Of a stretch of 64,000 bases of DNA, positions 42,606 through 51,917 are shown in pieces. The notes under the pieces were generated by a model. That model saw nothing but the letters and a program-made list of their open reading frames with translations, made no database searches and was not told the origin of the DNA. Both the position numbers and the translations under genes were made by a program. How positions within the stretch are numbered: position 1 is the stretch's first letter; every line of letters starts with the position of its first letter. Source of the DNA: CAIKMD01 sp035552195 (lineage in GTDB: Bacteria > Pseudomonadota > Alphaproteobacteria > ATCC43930 > CGMCC-115725); assembly GCA_035552195.1 (NCBI GenBank), contig DASZLU010000015.1, positions 10,912 to 74,911 on the forward strand, given 5' to 3'.

Positions 42606-43424
42606 TTAGTGCGGCGCCGGAGCGTTTTGCGCCGGCGGCGTGCTGGGCGCGCCGGGGTCGCGATAAAGCTCATCCATCTCGTTGGTGGTCGGGGCCGCCT
42701 CGCCATGCCGCAACTCGGCGGCGCGATGCTGGCGATAGAGGCTGCGTATCTCGGCATAGAGATCGATCGCGTTCTTTTGCAATTCGTCAAGATTGCTCAG
42801 ATTCTGCTCGCGCTCGTCGATGCCCTCGGCGCCCCAACGCGCGTAGGTCGCGACGTCCGCGCCGTAATCATAAGCGAGATAGGAAAACGGGTCGGCATAG
42901 CCGTCCGCCACCATGCCGACGACATCGCGCGGATTCGACGGGCCGAGGATCGGCAGCACGAGATAGAACATCTCGGGCACCCCGTAATGCGCGAGGGTCT
43001 GGCCGAAATCGCCGGATTGCTTCTCGACGCCCCAGCGGGTCGCGACATCGAAGACGCCGCCGACGCCGACCGTGGAATTGAGCGCGAAGCGCTCGGCCGT
43101 CCAGCCGGCGCGCGTGAATTCGGTCTGGAGCAAGTCATTCGCGAAGATCACGGGCTCGTGCAGATTGCCGAGGAAGTTGCGCACGGCATCTTTGCCCGGG
43201 TCCGGAATGACATTGTGGTAGACCTGCGCAAACGGCTTGATCAGCCACTGGTCGACGAACATGTCGAACGCGAAGATCTGCCGGTTCATCGGCTCGAGCG
43301 GATCGTTATTCGCCTCGAACTGGCCGCGCGATGCCGGGTCGGTGGGTGGGGTGGCGCAAGCACTCACCGCCAAAAGCGGGACGAGAGCGACCAGGATTTT
43401 TTTTATCGGATTTGCGAGGTCCAC
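42606..43424 (-). CDS. mlaA: MlaA/VacJ outer-membrane lipoprotein
   Basis: About 272 residues. The lipobox VSAC lies 20 residues after the chosen GTG 43424; a longer GTG start at 43469 would give an atypically long n-region. The core shows NDPLEPMNRQIFAFDMFVD, FLGNLHEPVIFANDLLQ, FALNSTVGVGGVFDVA and PFSYLAYDYG, the pattern of VacJ/MlaA, which removes misplaced phospholipids from the outer leaflet with MlaC. Facing hpnM, it suggests a shared lipid-trafficking role. Confidence 0.88.
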   Translation of the reverse strand: MDLANPIKKILVALVPLLAVSACATPPTDPASRGQFEANNDPLEPMNRQIFAFDMFVDQWLIKPFAQVYHNVIPDPGKDAVRNFLGNLHEPVIFANDLLQTEFTRAGWTAERFALNSTVGVGGVFDVATRWGVEKQSGDFGQTLAHYGVPEMFYLVLPILGPSNPRDVVGMVADGYADPFSYLAYDYGADVATYARWGAEGIDEREQNLSNLDELQKNAIDLYAEIRSLYRQHRAAELRHGEAAPTTNEMDELYRDPGAPSTPPAQNAPAPH

Positions 43425-43585
43425 GATGGCGGCCAGGTGCTTTCGGTTTATCGTGGCTGCACTTGCCACGCTTTTCGGGTGGGTATCGTTTACGACCTAG
43501 GGCACGAATGCAACAGCAATTTTAACGATCGAGCCCGATCCCCGTCACCTTGCGGGAAACGCCGATAAGGAATGGTTAATTCCGC

Positions 43586-44746
43586 ATGCATTTGCAAATA
43601 TTGGGATATCTCGCCTGGCTCCTGATCGCGGGCAGCGCCGTCGGTTGCCTGTACCTGTTGTATGCGTGCAACGCTGTCGCAAAATTCGCACAGGCGGCGA
43701 TGCCGCGTGCGACAACGCAGCCGGCGGTCACAATCATGAAGCCTTTGCGTGGCGAGGATCCGGCGCTGGGCGAGAATCTGCGCTCGTTTCTGCGGCAGGA
43801 TTATCCGGTCTTCCAGCTGGTCTGCGGCGTCGCCGAGGCAAGCGATCCGGCGGCCGTTGTTGTGCGCCAACTGATCGCCGAGTTCGCGTCGGCGGATATA
43901 GCGCTGGTGATCAATCCGGCGCAGAGCGGCACCAATCTCAAAGTCGCCAACCTGCACAACATGCTGCCGGCGGCGAAGCACGACCTCCTCGTGCTGGCCG
44001 ACAGCGATATGCGCGTGCAGTCGGACTACCTCTCTGCGGTGACGGCGCCACTGGTTGAAGACAGCAGCACCGGTCTCGTCACCTGCCTTTATCGTGCAAT
44101 CTCGGCCGGCGGGCTCTGGTCCGATCTTGCCAGCCTGCACATCAATCACGGTTTCCTGCCGCAGGCCGTGGTCGGGGAGTCACTGGGGCAGGGCGCCGGC
44201 TGTTTCGGCGCCACCATGGCATTCAGCCGCGCGACCTTGGCTGCGGTGGGCGGTTTTGAAGCGCTCGTCGACATGCTCGCCGACGATCACGCGCTTGGCC
44301 AGGCGATCCGCAGGGTTGATAAGCGGGTGGTGCTTTCGCCTCATATCGTCGACGATGTCGTTGCCGAGAGCAGTTTTCTTGGTCTTTTCCGCCATGAATT
44401 GCGCTGGGCGCGCACAATTCGCTTGGTGGCTGCGGCGGGCTTCGCCGGCTCGGTCGTGACCTATCCGGTGCCCTTGGCGCTACTGGCGCTTTGCCTCGGC
44501 GTGGTACCGGTTCCGGCCGCGGTCATGCTGGCCTTGGCGCTGCTCAGCCGTGGCTACAGCGTGCGGCGAATCGACCGTTCCCTGCGGCTGAAAGCCGCTC
44601 CGCTCTGGCTGCTTCCCGCCCGCGATCTGTTGTCCTTTGGGGTGTTTATCGCTAGTTTCTTCGGCCGGAGCGTTGCCTGGCGCGACCGCCGCTTCCGGAT
44701 CGGTCCGGAGGGGCAGCTTATTATCATTTCAGAGAAATCGCGGTAA
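43586..44746 (+). CDS. hpnI: HpnI, hopanoid biosynthesis glycosyltransferase
   Basis: 386 residues, GT2/ceramide-glucosyltransferase-like. An N-terminal membrane segment (LGYLAWLLIAGSAVGCLYLL), the GT-A domain with TIMKPLRGEDPALGEN, ADSDMRV near residue 138 (metal site), GAGCFGATMAFSR near 204 and ELRWARTIR near 272, then C-terminal membrane helices. HpnI adds N-acetylglucosamine to bacteriohopanetetrol on the way to the cyclitol ether. Followed by hpnJ after 23 bases. Confidence 0.9.
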   Translation: MHLQILGYLAWLLIAGSAVGCLYLLYACNAVAKFAQAAMPRATTQPAVTIMKPLRGEDPALGENLRSFLRQDYPVFQLVCGVAEASDPAAVVVRQLIAEFASADIALVINPAQSGTNLKVANLHNMLPAAKHDLLVLADSDMRVQSDYLSAVTAPLVEDSSTGLVTCLYRAISAGGLWSDLASLHINHGFLPQAVVGESLGQGAGCFGATMAFSRATLAAVGGFEALVDMLADDHALGQAIRRVDKRVVLSPHIVDDVVAESSFLGLFRHELRWARTIRLVAAAGFAGSVVTYPVPLALLALCLGVVPVPAAVMLALALLSRGYSVRRIDRSLRLKAAPLWLLPARDLLSFGVFIASFFGRSVAWRDRRFRIGPEGQLIIISEKSR

Positions 44747-44769
44747 AATCCGGCAACGGGAAAAGCGAC

Positions 44770-46197
44770 ATGATGAAGACACTATTTTTGCAGCCACCCT
44801 CTTTCGAGGGCTTCGATGGCGGCGCCGGTTCACGTTACCAGGCGCGCCGCGAGATCCGGTCCTTTTGGTACCCGACCTGGCTGGCTCAGCCGGCCGCGCT
44901 CATCCCGGGCAGCCGGCTGATCGACGCACCGCCCGCCGGCACGACGCTCGACGAGGTCGTGCCGCTCGCCAAGGAATACGAGCTCGTGGTGATGCATACC
45001 TCGACGCCGTCCTTCTCGAACGACGTGAAGGTCGCGCAGGCGATGAAGGACGTTAATCCGAAGCTCAAGGTCGGTTTCGTCGGCGCCAAGGTTGCGGTGG
45101 AACCGGAGCAGAGCATGGTTGCCGCGCCGGTGCTCGACTTCGTCGCACGCAACGAGTTCGATTTCACCATCAAAGAGATCGCCGAGGGCAAGCCCTGGGA
45201 AGCGATCGACGGCATGAGCTACCGCGACGCCGCCGGCAAGATCGTCCACAACCGCGAGCGCGCGACGCTCCAGGATATGGATCAGTTGCCGTTTGTCACC
45301 GATGTCTATGCCCGCGATCTCAAGATCGAGGATTATTTCATCGGCTATCTGATGCACCCGTATATCTCGATCTACACGGGGCGCGGCTGCAAATCGCATT
45401 GCACTTTCTGCCTCTGGCCGCAGACCGTCGGCGGGCACAAATACCGCGTGCGCAGCGTCGAGCACGTCGTCGCTGAGATCAAAGCGGCGAAGGAGCGCTT
45501 CCCGCAAGTGCGCGAGTTCTTCTTCGATGACGACACGTTCACCGATAACCTGCCGCGCGCCGAGGCGATTGCGAAGGAACTCGGCAAGATGGGGGTCGTC
45601 TGGTCGTGTAACGCCAAAGCCAACGTGCCGCGCAAGACGCTCGAGGTGCTAAAGGCCAATGGCCTTCGGCTGCTGCTCGTCGGCTACGAGTCCGGCAATC
45701 AGCAGATCCTGCACAACATCAAGAAGGGCATGCTGATCGACGTCGCCAAGCGCTTCACGAAGGATTGCCACGAGCTTGGCATCAAGATTCACGGCACGTT
45801 CATCTTGGGCCTGCCAGGCGAGACGTCGGAGACGATCCAGGAGACGATCAAGTTCGCTACCGAGATCAATCCGCACACCATTCAGGTCTCGCTCGCCGCG
45901 CCGTACCCGGGCACCTTCCTCTATAAGCAGGCGGTTGAGAATGGCTGGCTCGATGTCAAGCATGCCGAGCTGATCGACGAGAACGGCATCCAGATCGCGC
46001 CGCTGCATTACCCGCATCTCTCGCACGAAGAGATCTTCGAATCGGTCGAGGTCTTCTATAAGAAGTTCTACTTCCGAACCGGCAAGATCGCCTCGATCGT
46101 CAACGAGATGATCCGCAGTCCGCAGATGATGAAGCGCCGTCTTCGTGAGGGCGTCGAGTTCTTTCACTTTCTGCGCGAACGCGAACTCGCACACTAG
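44770..46197 (+). CDS. hpnJ: HpnJ, B12-binding-like radical SAM protein of hopanoid biosynthesis
   Basis: 475 residues. Residues 1-180 resemble a cobalamin-binding-like N-terminal domain (YELVVMHTSTPSFSNDVKVA). The radical SAM cluster motif CKSHCTFC is near residue 211 (CX3CX2C), followed by FFFDDDTFTDN and LLVGYESGNQQIL. HpnJ catalyses ring contraction that produces the cyclitol of the bacteriohopanetetrol cyclitol ether. HpnK, the next expected enzyme, is not in the window. Operon partner of hpnI. Confidence 0.92.
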   Translation: MMKTLFLQPPSFEGFDGGAGSRYQARREIRSFWYPTWLAQPAALIPGSRLIDAPPAGTTLDEVVPLAKEYELVVMHTSTPSFSNDVKVAQAMKDVNPKLKVGFVGAKVAVEPEQSMVAAPVLDFVARNEFDFTIKEIAEGKPWEAIDGMSYRDAAGKIVHNRERATLQDMDQLPFVTDVYARDLKIEDYFIGYLMHPYISIYTGRGCKSHCTFCLWPQTVGGHKYRVRSVEHVVAEIKAAKERFPQVREFFFDDDTFTDNLPRAEAIAKELGKMGVVWSCNAKANVPRKTLEVLKANGLRLLLVGYESGNQQILHNIKKGMLIDVAKRFTKDCHELGIKIHGTFILGLPGETSETIQETIKFATEINPHTIQVSLAAPYPGTFLYKQAVENGWLDVKHAELIDENGIQIAPLHYPHLSHEEIFESVEVFYKKFYFRTGKIASIVNEMIRSPQMMKRRLREGVEFFHFLRERELAH

Positions 46198-46582
46198 CTA
46201 GCTCGATCCTGTGATGATTGGCGACGGCTGGGAAAATCCCGGGCCCCGCCGATCGAGCAACATCCCATCGATCGTCCTTCGCTGCCGCCGTTTCAGCGAT
46301 TCGTTATAATTCGGCCATCTGGTTGGTATTTCTGCGATCTCGCCGGCAGATCGTCGCGAGTAGCTGGCGCGACGCCCTCGCTGATCCTCGCCGATCTCCG
46401 TGCTGACGTGATCAAGGTCGAGAATCCGGACGACGGCGACCAGGCGCGCGCTACCGGCCGACAAGGTGGCGGCTCAAGGCGGAACGAAATAGCCCGGCGC
46501 CTCCTTGCTGGCGCAAACTGAGACGCGGACAGAAAGATCGCCGCGAGGGGAGAAGAGGAAGACAGTAAGGCTCCGCGCGAAC
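46198..46582. other. 385-base gap between hpnJ and the CgeB-like gene
   Basis: No intact gene. The plus strand holds a decayed CaiB/BaiF CoA-transferase fragment (46333-46461, listed separately). The remainder, 46462-46582, contains only the 3' side of that frame (stop TGA at 46519) and then the terminator side of the minus-strand glycosyltransferase. I see no RNA gene. Confidence 0.5.
46333..46461 (+). pseudogene. Fragment of a CaiB/BaiF family III CoA-transferase
   Basis: An open stretch of 43 codons reads, from 46333, a segment with AGATPSLILADLRADVIKVE followed by NPDDGDQARATG. This is the N-terminal hallmark of CaiB/BaiF transferases (LADLGADVIKVEnPgGGD). There is no start codon in frame with a Shine-Dalgarno, and the frame ends at TGA 46519 with no further homology, so it is a remnant of a gene of about 400 residues. 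The family match rests on one motif. Confidence 0.6.
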
Positions 46583-47743
46583 TCAGAACAGCGGTTCGAC
46601 GAGATCGAGAAGCTGCGCCGCACGGTGATCCCAGGTATGACGGTCGGCGTACCAGCGCCGACCTTCCCCGACCGCTTCGTCGAGCGGCGTTGCGAGCAGC
46701 GTCGCGATCGATTCGTCGAGGGCGGCGGGATCTTCGGGAAAAAAGGCAATACCAGCCGGCGCGGCGAGAAGAGATGAGCGGTCCGACAGGATCGCGGCGC
46801 CGCGGCTGAGGCCGTAGAACACCCGCTCATGCGCGCCGCCGCGGAACGGCATCGTGTTGAGGACGAGTTTCGCGTTGTCCATGTGCTGGAGCGCCGTCGC
46901 GAAGCTTTGCGGCCCGGTGACCGATATCGTCTCGATATGTTGTAGCTGCGCATCGACCTCGCCGCAGACGACGATGCGGCCGTGCATTATTGCGCCGAGC
47001 AATTCGCGCCGTTTCAGATTGTTTGTGTAGAGCTCGATCGTGGCGCCAAGGACGAAGTCCCGGCGCGGCTCCGGCGTGATGCCGCTCTCGCCGAGCGCGC
47101 GCGTGAGCATCGTCGCGGTATCGTCCTCCGAGCGCTCCCAGCGCCGCGCCAGTACGCGAAGCACGGCGTCTTTCATCTCGGTCGGACAGGCGAGCTTCGC
47201 CGTCCATTCCTCGGGGGACGGCACGGCTTTGACGTTGCCGATGAAGAGAACATCGATCGGCCGTTCCGCCATCGGCAGGACGCGCGCGATCGGTGGCGGG
47301 CCGGCATGCGGCAGGAAGCCCAGCGCGCGTGGCGCGATGCCGAAAGCGTCGAGCACGCGTCGGTGCGCATCATCGATCACCGTGATCGCGAGATTGCGCG
47401 GCCGCTGTTCGAGTTGCTGCAGATTATGAATGGGATTCGATTCGAAGATCGAGACGCGCGGAATGTTCCAGGCGTCGTGAATGAAGATCGCGCTGCCATC
47501 CGTTGCCTGGCCGGTCAGGCAACTCTTTGCGTTGACGTCGATGATAAAGCGCGGCCCGTCATAGTCGCGCATTTCGCCGATCAACCCGCGCGCCAAAGCG
47601 ACGTTCGGCGCCTGCGGCGCGTCGACCAGCGCCCGCGTATGGACGCCCTGCCGGCGTAGTGCGTCGGCTAAGTCACAGAACATCGTGTCGATCGACGCAC
47701 GCAGCGTGAGCGTCGTCAGGAGCAGACATTGCGGACGCTTCAT
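46583..47743 (-). CDS. CgeB-like glycosyltransferase
   Basis: 386 residues, GT-B type. LTLRASIDTMFCDLADAL at the start, IDVLFIGNVKAVPSPEEW near residue 180, ELYTNNLKRRELLGAIMHGRI near 250 and GAHERVFYGLSRGAAILSD near 320 fit the Glyco_trans_1_2/CgeB group. It lies on the minus strand between hpnJ and hpnN, but no hopanoid role is known for such a protein. Either a hopanoid-modifying enzyme or an unrelated passenger. Confidence 0.7.
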   Translation of the reverse strand: MKRPQCLLLTTLTLRASIDTMFCDLADALRRQGVHTRALVDAPQAPNVALARGLIGEMRDYDGPRFIIDVNAKSCLTGQATDGSAIFIHDAWNIPRVSIFESNPIHNLQQLEQRPRNLAITVIDDAHRRVLDAFGIAPRALGFLPHAGPPPIARVLPMAERPIDVLFIGNVKAVPSPEEWTAKLACPTEMKDAVLRVLARRWERSEDDTATMLTRALGESGITPEPRRDFVLGATIELYTNNLKRRELLGAIMHGRIVVCGEVDAQLQHIETISVTGPQSFATALQHMDNAKLVLNTMPFRGGAHERVFYGLSRGAAILSDRSSLLAAPAGIAFFPEDPAALDESIATLLATPLDEAVGEGRRWYADRHTWDHRAAQLLDLVEPLF

Positions 47744-48258
47744 CGCTCTCGGTGGACCGGCGTTGTGACCTCGTCACCCTAGGATCGCGCAGCCGACCGG
47801 GCAACCGCGCGTTCGCGCAGCGCCTATCACCCGGAGCCGGCGGCGGCCTACGCCTTGGCGAGCTTCAAGCTGTGGCGCTTCAGATCCGTCACTTTGGCGA
47901 CGCCCGAGAGCAACATCGTCGAATGCAACTCGCCCGACATCCACTCGTAGAGGCTTTTGACGACCGGTGCGCCGCCGGACATAAGGCTCCACAGGACCGG
48001 GCCGGCCAACGGCACAGACCGTTGCGGCTACCGACACGGCCTTGAAGACGTCGACGCCGCGCCGCACCCTGCTATCGAAGACGATCGGCACGCGCCCTTG
48101 GACCGTGTCTGCGGCACCGCGCAGCAAGGAGAACGAGCCGGGACCGCCATCCATCTGCCGGCCGCCGTGATTGCTGACCCAGATACCTGCGGCACCCGTC
48201 GCGAGCGCCTCGCGGATGTCGTCAACAAGAGCGTCGAGAAGCCTTGACCGGGGGAAGC
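47744..48258. other. 515-base gap holding only a decayed dehydrogenase
   Basis: Apart from the pseudogene at 47848-48238 there is no intact gene. 47744-47847 contains the promoter side of the CgeB-like gene and no reading frame with family features. Confidence 0.5.
47848..48238 (-). pseudogene. C-terminal remnant of an FMN-dependent 2-hydroxyacid dehydrogenase, frameshifted
   Basis: The minus strand reads WVSNHGGRQMDGG, the FMN/substrate signature with catalytic His-Gly-Gly-Arg of the lactate dehydrogenase/glycolate oxidase family. It continues to FDSRVRRGVDVFKAV and AVGRP, then shifts frame at about 47998-48004 (one extra C in GGCCGGCCCGG). In the next frame it resumes with VLWSLMSGGAPVVKSL and HSTMLLSGVAKVTDL to a TAG at 47848. 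The N-terminal two thirds are missing at the hpnN junction. Two defects make it a pseudogene. Confidence 0.85.
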
Positions 48259-50835
48259 TCAGTCGCGGTTGTTCGGCGCGGGCCCGAGGAGAGCCGGCAG
48301 CAAGATGAAGGTGCAGAGCAGCGTGAAGGCGAGGGCGAGCATCAAGAGCTTGCCCATTTCCGCTGTGCCCGGATGATTGGCGAGCGCGAGGCTGCCGAAC
48401 GCCGTGCCCGTGGTGAGCGCGCTGAAAAGGATGGCGCGGGCGGTGCTCGACTGCAGGAGATCGCCGTTGCCGGAGCGCCAGCGCATCACGAAATAAATGT
48501 CGAAAGAGACGCCGATGCCTAAAAGCAGCGGCAGCGCGATGATGTTAGCGTAATTGAGCGGAAGATCGACCACCACGCCGGTCGCCAATGTCAGCAGGCC
48601 GGCGAGCAACAGCGGTGCCAAGACCATGATCACATCGCCGATGCGGCGGAGCACGACCAACAGCAAGATCGATATCGCGACGAGGGCGATGATGCCGGCC
48701 GTGGTAAAGGCGCGCGTCACGGTTGCCGCCGATTCTTGAATTGTGACCGGCGTTCCTGTCGCTTCCGGCGCCACCGCGTGCACTTCGTCGACAAACTTCA
48801 CGAGCTGGTTGTTGTCGCGCATGTCGCCCTTCGGGAATACCTCGACACGCGCGCGGCTGTCGCTCGTCACCCAATCGTCCTTCACGTCGGCTGGGAGATT
48901 GGCCAGCGTAATCTTCTCGGGATTGAGGGATGCGCGCAGCTCGTCGAGACGGCGCGCGGCATTGCCCGACAGATTCTGAATGAGGGCGGGCAAGACGTCG
49001 GCGCCGCGGGCCACCACCGCGTCGAGCGCCTTCGACAGCCGCGCGGCAGCTTCATCGCCTTTGTCGGCGACCGGCTTCGCATCCTTGGCGAAATTCGCTG
49101 TCGCGGCGAGCATCGCCTTGTCGCTTGAAGGCGGGCGGATCGTCGCCGGGTAGAGCGAGGGACCGAGCAGCGAGCGCGCATCCTGGATGATCGCGAGCTT
49201 CGCCTCTTGGTCTTCGGGAATGAAGGTGTTGACTGTGATGACTTGGCTGACATCCGGCAAGGCTTCGAGCGTCTTCGCGATCGCGTGGGCCGCGTCGATC
49301 GACGGCTCCAGGATTTCGATCGTGTAGGGCGTCGAGGTCGGGTCGCCGATCAGATCGAAGAGCGTCGCCACCGCTTCGTCGTTCTTGCTTTGCAGGTCGA
49401 GCGGGTTGAAGTCAAAGCGCAGCCAGGGCAACGCGGCCAGCGAGGCAAGGGCCAGCACGAAACCGGCGATGATGACCACCCACCGGCGGCGGAGCAGGAA
49501 ACGATCGATCGGTGCGGGCCAGCGGAAGCCGACCGCGTGCGCTTCGCCGCTCGTGCGCGAGAGCACCAGCAGCGCCGGCAAAAGGGTGAGATTGAGGAGC
49601 AGCGCGATCAGCATGCCGAAACCGGCGATCTTGCCGAGATCGGAAACGCCGGTGTAGTCGGTCGGAACGAAAGCGAGGAACCCGACCGCAGTCGCCATGG
49701 CGGCGACGCTCAGCGGGCCGCCGATGCCGCGCCCCGTCCTACGCAGCGCTTCGATCAGATCGTCGGCGCGGAAACGCTCGTCGCGATAGCGTACGCTGAA
49801 CTGGATACCGAAATCGACGGCGATGCCGACAAATAAGACGGCGAAGGCGACGGAAATCGGATTGAGCGCTTTGACCGCCAGCGCCGCGAAGCCGGCGGTG
49901 ATGACAAGACCGGCGATCAGCGTGCCGAGGATTGCGCCGACGAGACGCAGGGATTGCAGCCCGAGAATCAGCCAGAGGCAGAGCAGGCTGATCGACAGCA
50001 CCGCAGAGAAGGTGGCGCCTTCCGACAGCGACGAGAGCTGCGCGTCCGAGAGCGCGACTTCCCCGGTGATGCGTACACGCACGCCGCGAGTGGGGGTGAG
50101 GCCGAGGGACGTGGCTTGCGCGCGGATCACGCGCGTCGCGCGCAGCCCTGGCTGCAACGCGTCGTAATCGAGCACCGGCTGCACCAGGATGAAATGGCGC
50201 AGCTCGCGTGGATCGGCGTTGCGGCCGCTCAGCAGGGTCTGCCACGAGAGCGGCGCGTATTTGCCCTGGAGCGCCGCTTCGACCGCGGCCGAGATCGCGT
50301 TGAACGGTCCATCGAGATCGCTGGCCGGCACCTGGCCATGGGCCGCGCCTTGCGCCAACAGATCGAGCGTGCCGAAGACGCCGCTGAGGCTCGGATCGGA
50401 GGCGAGTGTACCGAGCAACGGCTGGGCGCCGATCAGTTGGTCGGCAAAATTCTGCAGTTCTTCTTTCGGCATGAAGAGCAGCCCGTTCTTGGCGAAGAAA
50501 GTGCCGCCGCCGGGAATGCGAATGGTTTTGAAGAGATCCGGCCGTTGACCCAGCCGCTCGGCCAGCGCGGCGGTCGCGTCGGAAGCCTGATCGGGCGTTT
50601 TGCCATCGATCACGATGGCCATCAGATCGCTATTCTGCGGAAAAGCCTTGTCGAGCGCTTGCTCTTGTTGGCGCCAGGGCTGATCGCTCGAGATCAGCTT
50701 GCCGAGATCCGTATCGATGCTGAGATGCGTGGCGGCGTAGTAGCCGGCAACGATCGCGAGGGCGAGATAGCAAATCGCCACGAGAAGAGCGTGGCGACGA
50801 CAGACATCGACGAGGCGCGCGGCAAGTTCTCCCAT
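48259..50835 (-). CDS. hpnN: HpnN, RND/MMPL-family hopanoid transporter
   Basis: 858 residues with the two-fold RND plan: a membrane span near residue 20, a periplasmic domain of about 240 residues, spans at 280-430, then a second span near 455, a second periplasmic domain and a final bundle at 715-850. FVGIAVDFGIQFSVRYRDER and LGIGVSFDIYFVMRWRSG are the paired Asp-containing transmembrane motifs. HpnN moves hopanoids to the outer membrane. It ends 21 bases from the pseudogene; its own promoter is in 50836-50993. Confidence 0.9.
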   Translation of the reverse strand: MGELAARLVDVCRRHALLVAICYLALAIVAGYYAATHLSIDTDLGKLISSDQPWRQQEQALDKAFPQNSDLMAIVIDGKTPDQASDATAALAERLGQRPDLFKTIRIPGGGTFFAKNGLLFMPKEELQNFADQLIGAQPLLGTLASDPSLSGVFGTLDLLAQGAAHGQVPASDLDGPFNAISAAVEAALQGKYAPLSWQTLLSGRNADPRELRHFILVQPVLDYDALQPGLRATRVIRAQATSLGLTPTRGVRVRITGEVALSDAQLSSLSEGATFSAVLSISLLCLWLILGLQSLRLVGAILGTLIAGLVITAGFAALAVKALNPISVAFAVLFVGIAVDFGIQFSVRYRDERFRADDLIEALRRTGRGIGGPLSVAAMATAVGFLAFVPTDYTGVSDLGKIAGFGMLIALLLNLTLLPALLVLSRTSGEAHAVGFRWPAPIDRFLLRRRWVVIIAGFVLALASLAALPWLRFDFNPLDLQSKNDEAVATLFDLIGDPTSTPYTIEILEPSIDAAHAIAKTLEALPDVSQVITVNTFIPEDQEAKLAIIQDARSLLGPSLYPATIRPPSSDKAMLAATANFAKDAKPVADKGDEAAARLSKALDAVVARGADVLPALIQNLSGNAARRLDELRASLNPEKITLANLPADVKDDWVTSDSRARVEVFPKGDMRDNNQLVKFVDEVHAVAPEATGTPVTIQESAATVTRAFTTAGIIALVAISILLLVVLRRIGDVIMVLAPLLLAGLLTLATGVVVDLPLNYANIIALPLLLGIGVSFDIYFVMRWRSGNGDLLQSSTARAILFSALTTGTAFGSLALANHPGTAEMGKLLMLALAFTLLCTFILLPALLGPAPNNRD

Positions 50836-50993
50836 GGCGACTAGTTGTCACCATCACTTGCCGGAAAGCCGATCGTCGTTCGCTTGCTCATGCCGCCTTT
50901 AATAAAGCGCCTACGCGTCAGGGCAAGCGCAATTTCGCCCACGGTAGCTTCGCCGATGAATGCTTGTGGTTCGTCTTTAGGTCCGCACCATCT

Positions 50994-51836
50994 TTAATTC
51001 CGCGAGGGCGGCGCGAACCGGAAAAATTCCTGCTGCAGCGCCGGCATCACCAGGATCTCCGGTTTCTTGGGCAGCGTGGAGCGCGAAAGCACGATATGCG
51101 GGTCCTCGGCATGCTCGATCGGGAAGTGGTTCTGCATGCGGTCGAGAAAGTTCTGCAATTGGCTGGGTCCGAAATAATGGATCGGGATGATCAATTGCGG
51201 CTTGATCTGCTCAATCACTTCGATGATGTCGTATTGCGACAGCGAATAGGCGCCGTCGACCATCGGCAGCAGCACGTCGATCTGCCCCATCGCCGCGAGA
51301 TGCTCGGGTGTCAGCGTGTGCTGCAAATGGCTCAGATGCGCGATGCACAGATCGGCGATCTCGAAGATGAAGATCGAATTGCCGTTGAACTCGGTGCCGC
51401 CGCTGAAGAAATTGCGCACATTGGTCGGAACGTTGCGCACCCGCATGTCTTTGACGGTCAAGTCCCAATGCGCCGCGCCGTTTCCGATATCCCAGCCGCG
51501 CAGCACGTTGGGTATGCGCGGATCGGGATGGTTGGTGTAATGGGTGTCGTGGAAATGGTTCATTGTCGCGATATCGGGCGGGAAAGGCGGCGGGAAATAG
51601 TCGTTGAGATCGGTGACGGCGGTAACGCCTTGCGGGCTTTTCAGCAGCACGCTGGCATGGCCGATGAAGGTGAGATCGACATTGCCTTCGACAGCGTCGG
51701 TCGGCGTGTAGTTCGCCAGTGTTAGATGCGGCAGTTGCTGCAGTGCGACGTTGGGTTCGCAGCCCGCGGCAAGGGCATAGGCAGGCGCCAGAGAAGCGAT
51801 ACCGAAAAGCCAGGATACTACGATGCGTCGGAACAT
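50994..51836 (-). CDS. Exported metallo-beta-lactamase-fold hydrolase
   Basis: 280 residues. Signal peptide ends near LAAG (residue 24). LTFIGHASVLLKSPQGVTAVTD and IAHLSHLQHTL fit the UlaG-like MBL branch. The metal motif reads NHFHDTHY near residue 94, so the Asp is one position earlier than in HxHxDH. Late conserved segments are MVDGAYSLSQYD and IIPIHYFGPSQ. Periplasmic; substrate unknown. Divergent from an amidase across a set of AT-rich direct repeats. Confidence 0.78.
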   Translation of the reverse strand: MFRRIVVSWLFGIASLAPAYALAAGCEPNVALQQLPHLTLANYTPTDAVEGNVDLTFIGHASVLLKSPQGVTAVTDLNDYFPPPFPPDIATMNHFHDTHYTNHPDPRIPNVLRGWDIGNGAAHWDLTVKDMRVRNVPTNVRNFFSGGTEFNGNSIFIFEIADLCIAHLSHLQHTLTPEHLAAMGQIDVLLPMVDGAYSLSQYDIIEVIEQIKPQLIIPIHYFGPSQLQNFLDRMQNHFPIEHAEDPHIVLSRSTLPKKPEILVMPALQQEFFRFAPPSRN

Positions 51837-51917
51837 CGATGCCTCCAGCCGAGTGCGCCTCGCATTATGCGGCGGCCCGGCTTGACCGCGCTAGGGCGGC
51901 GAGGCGATTTTGCGTCT

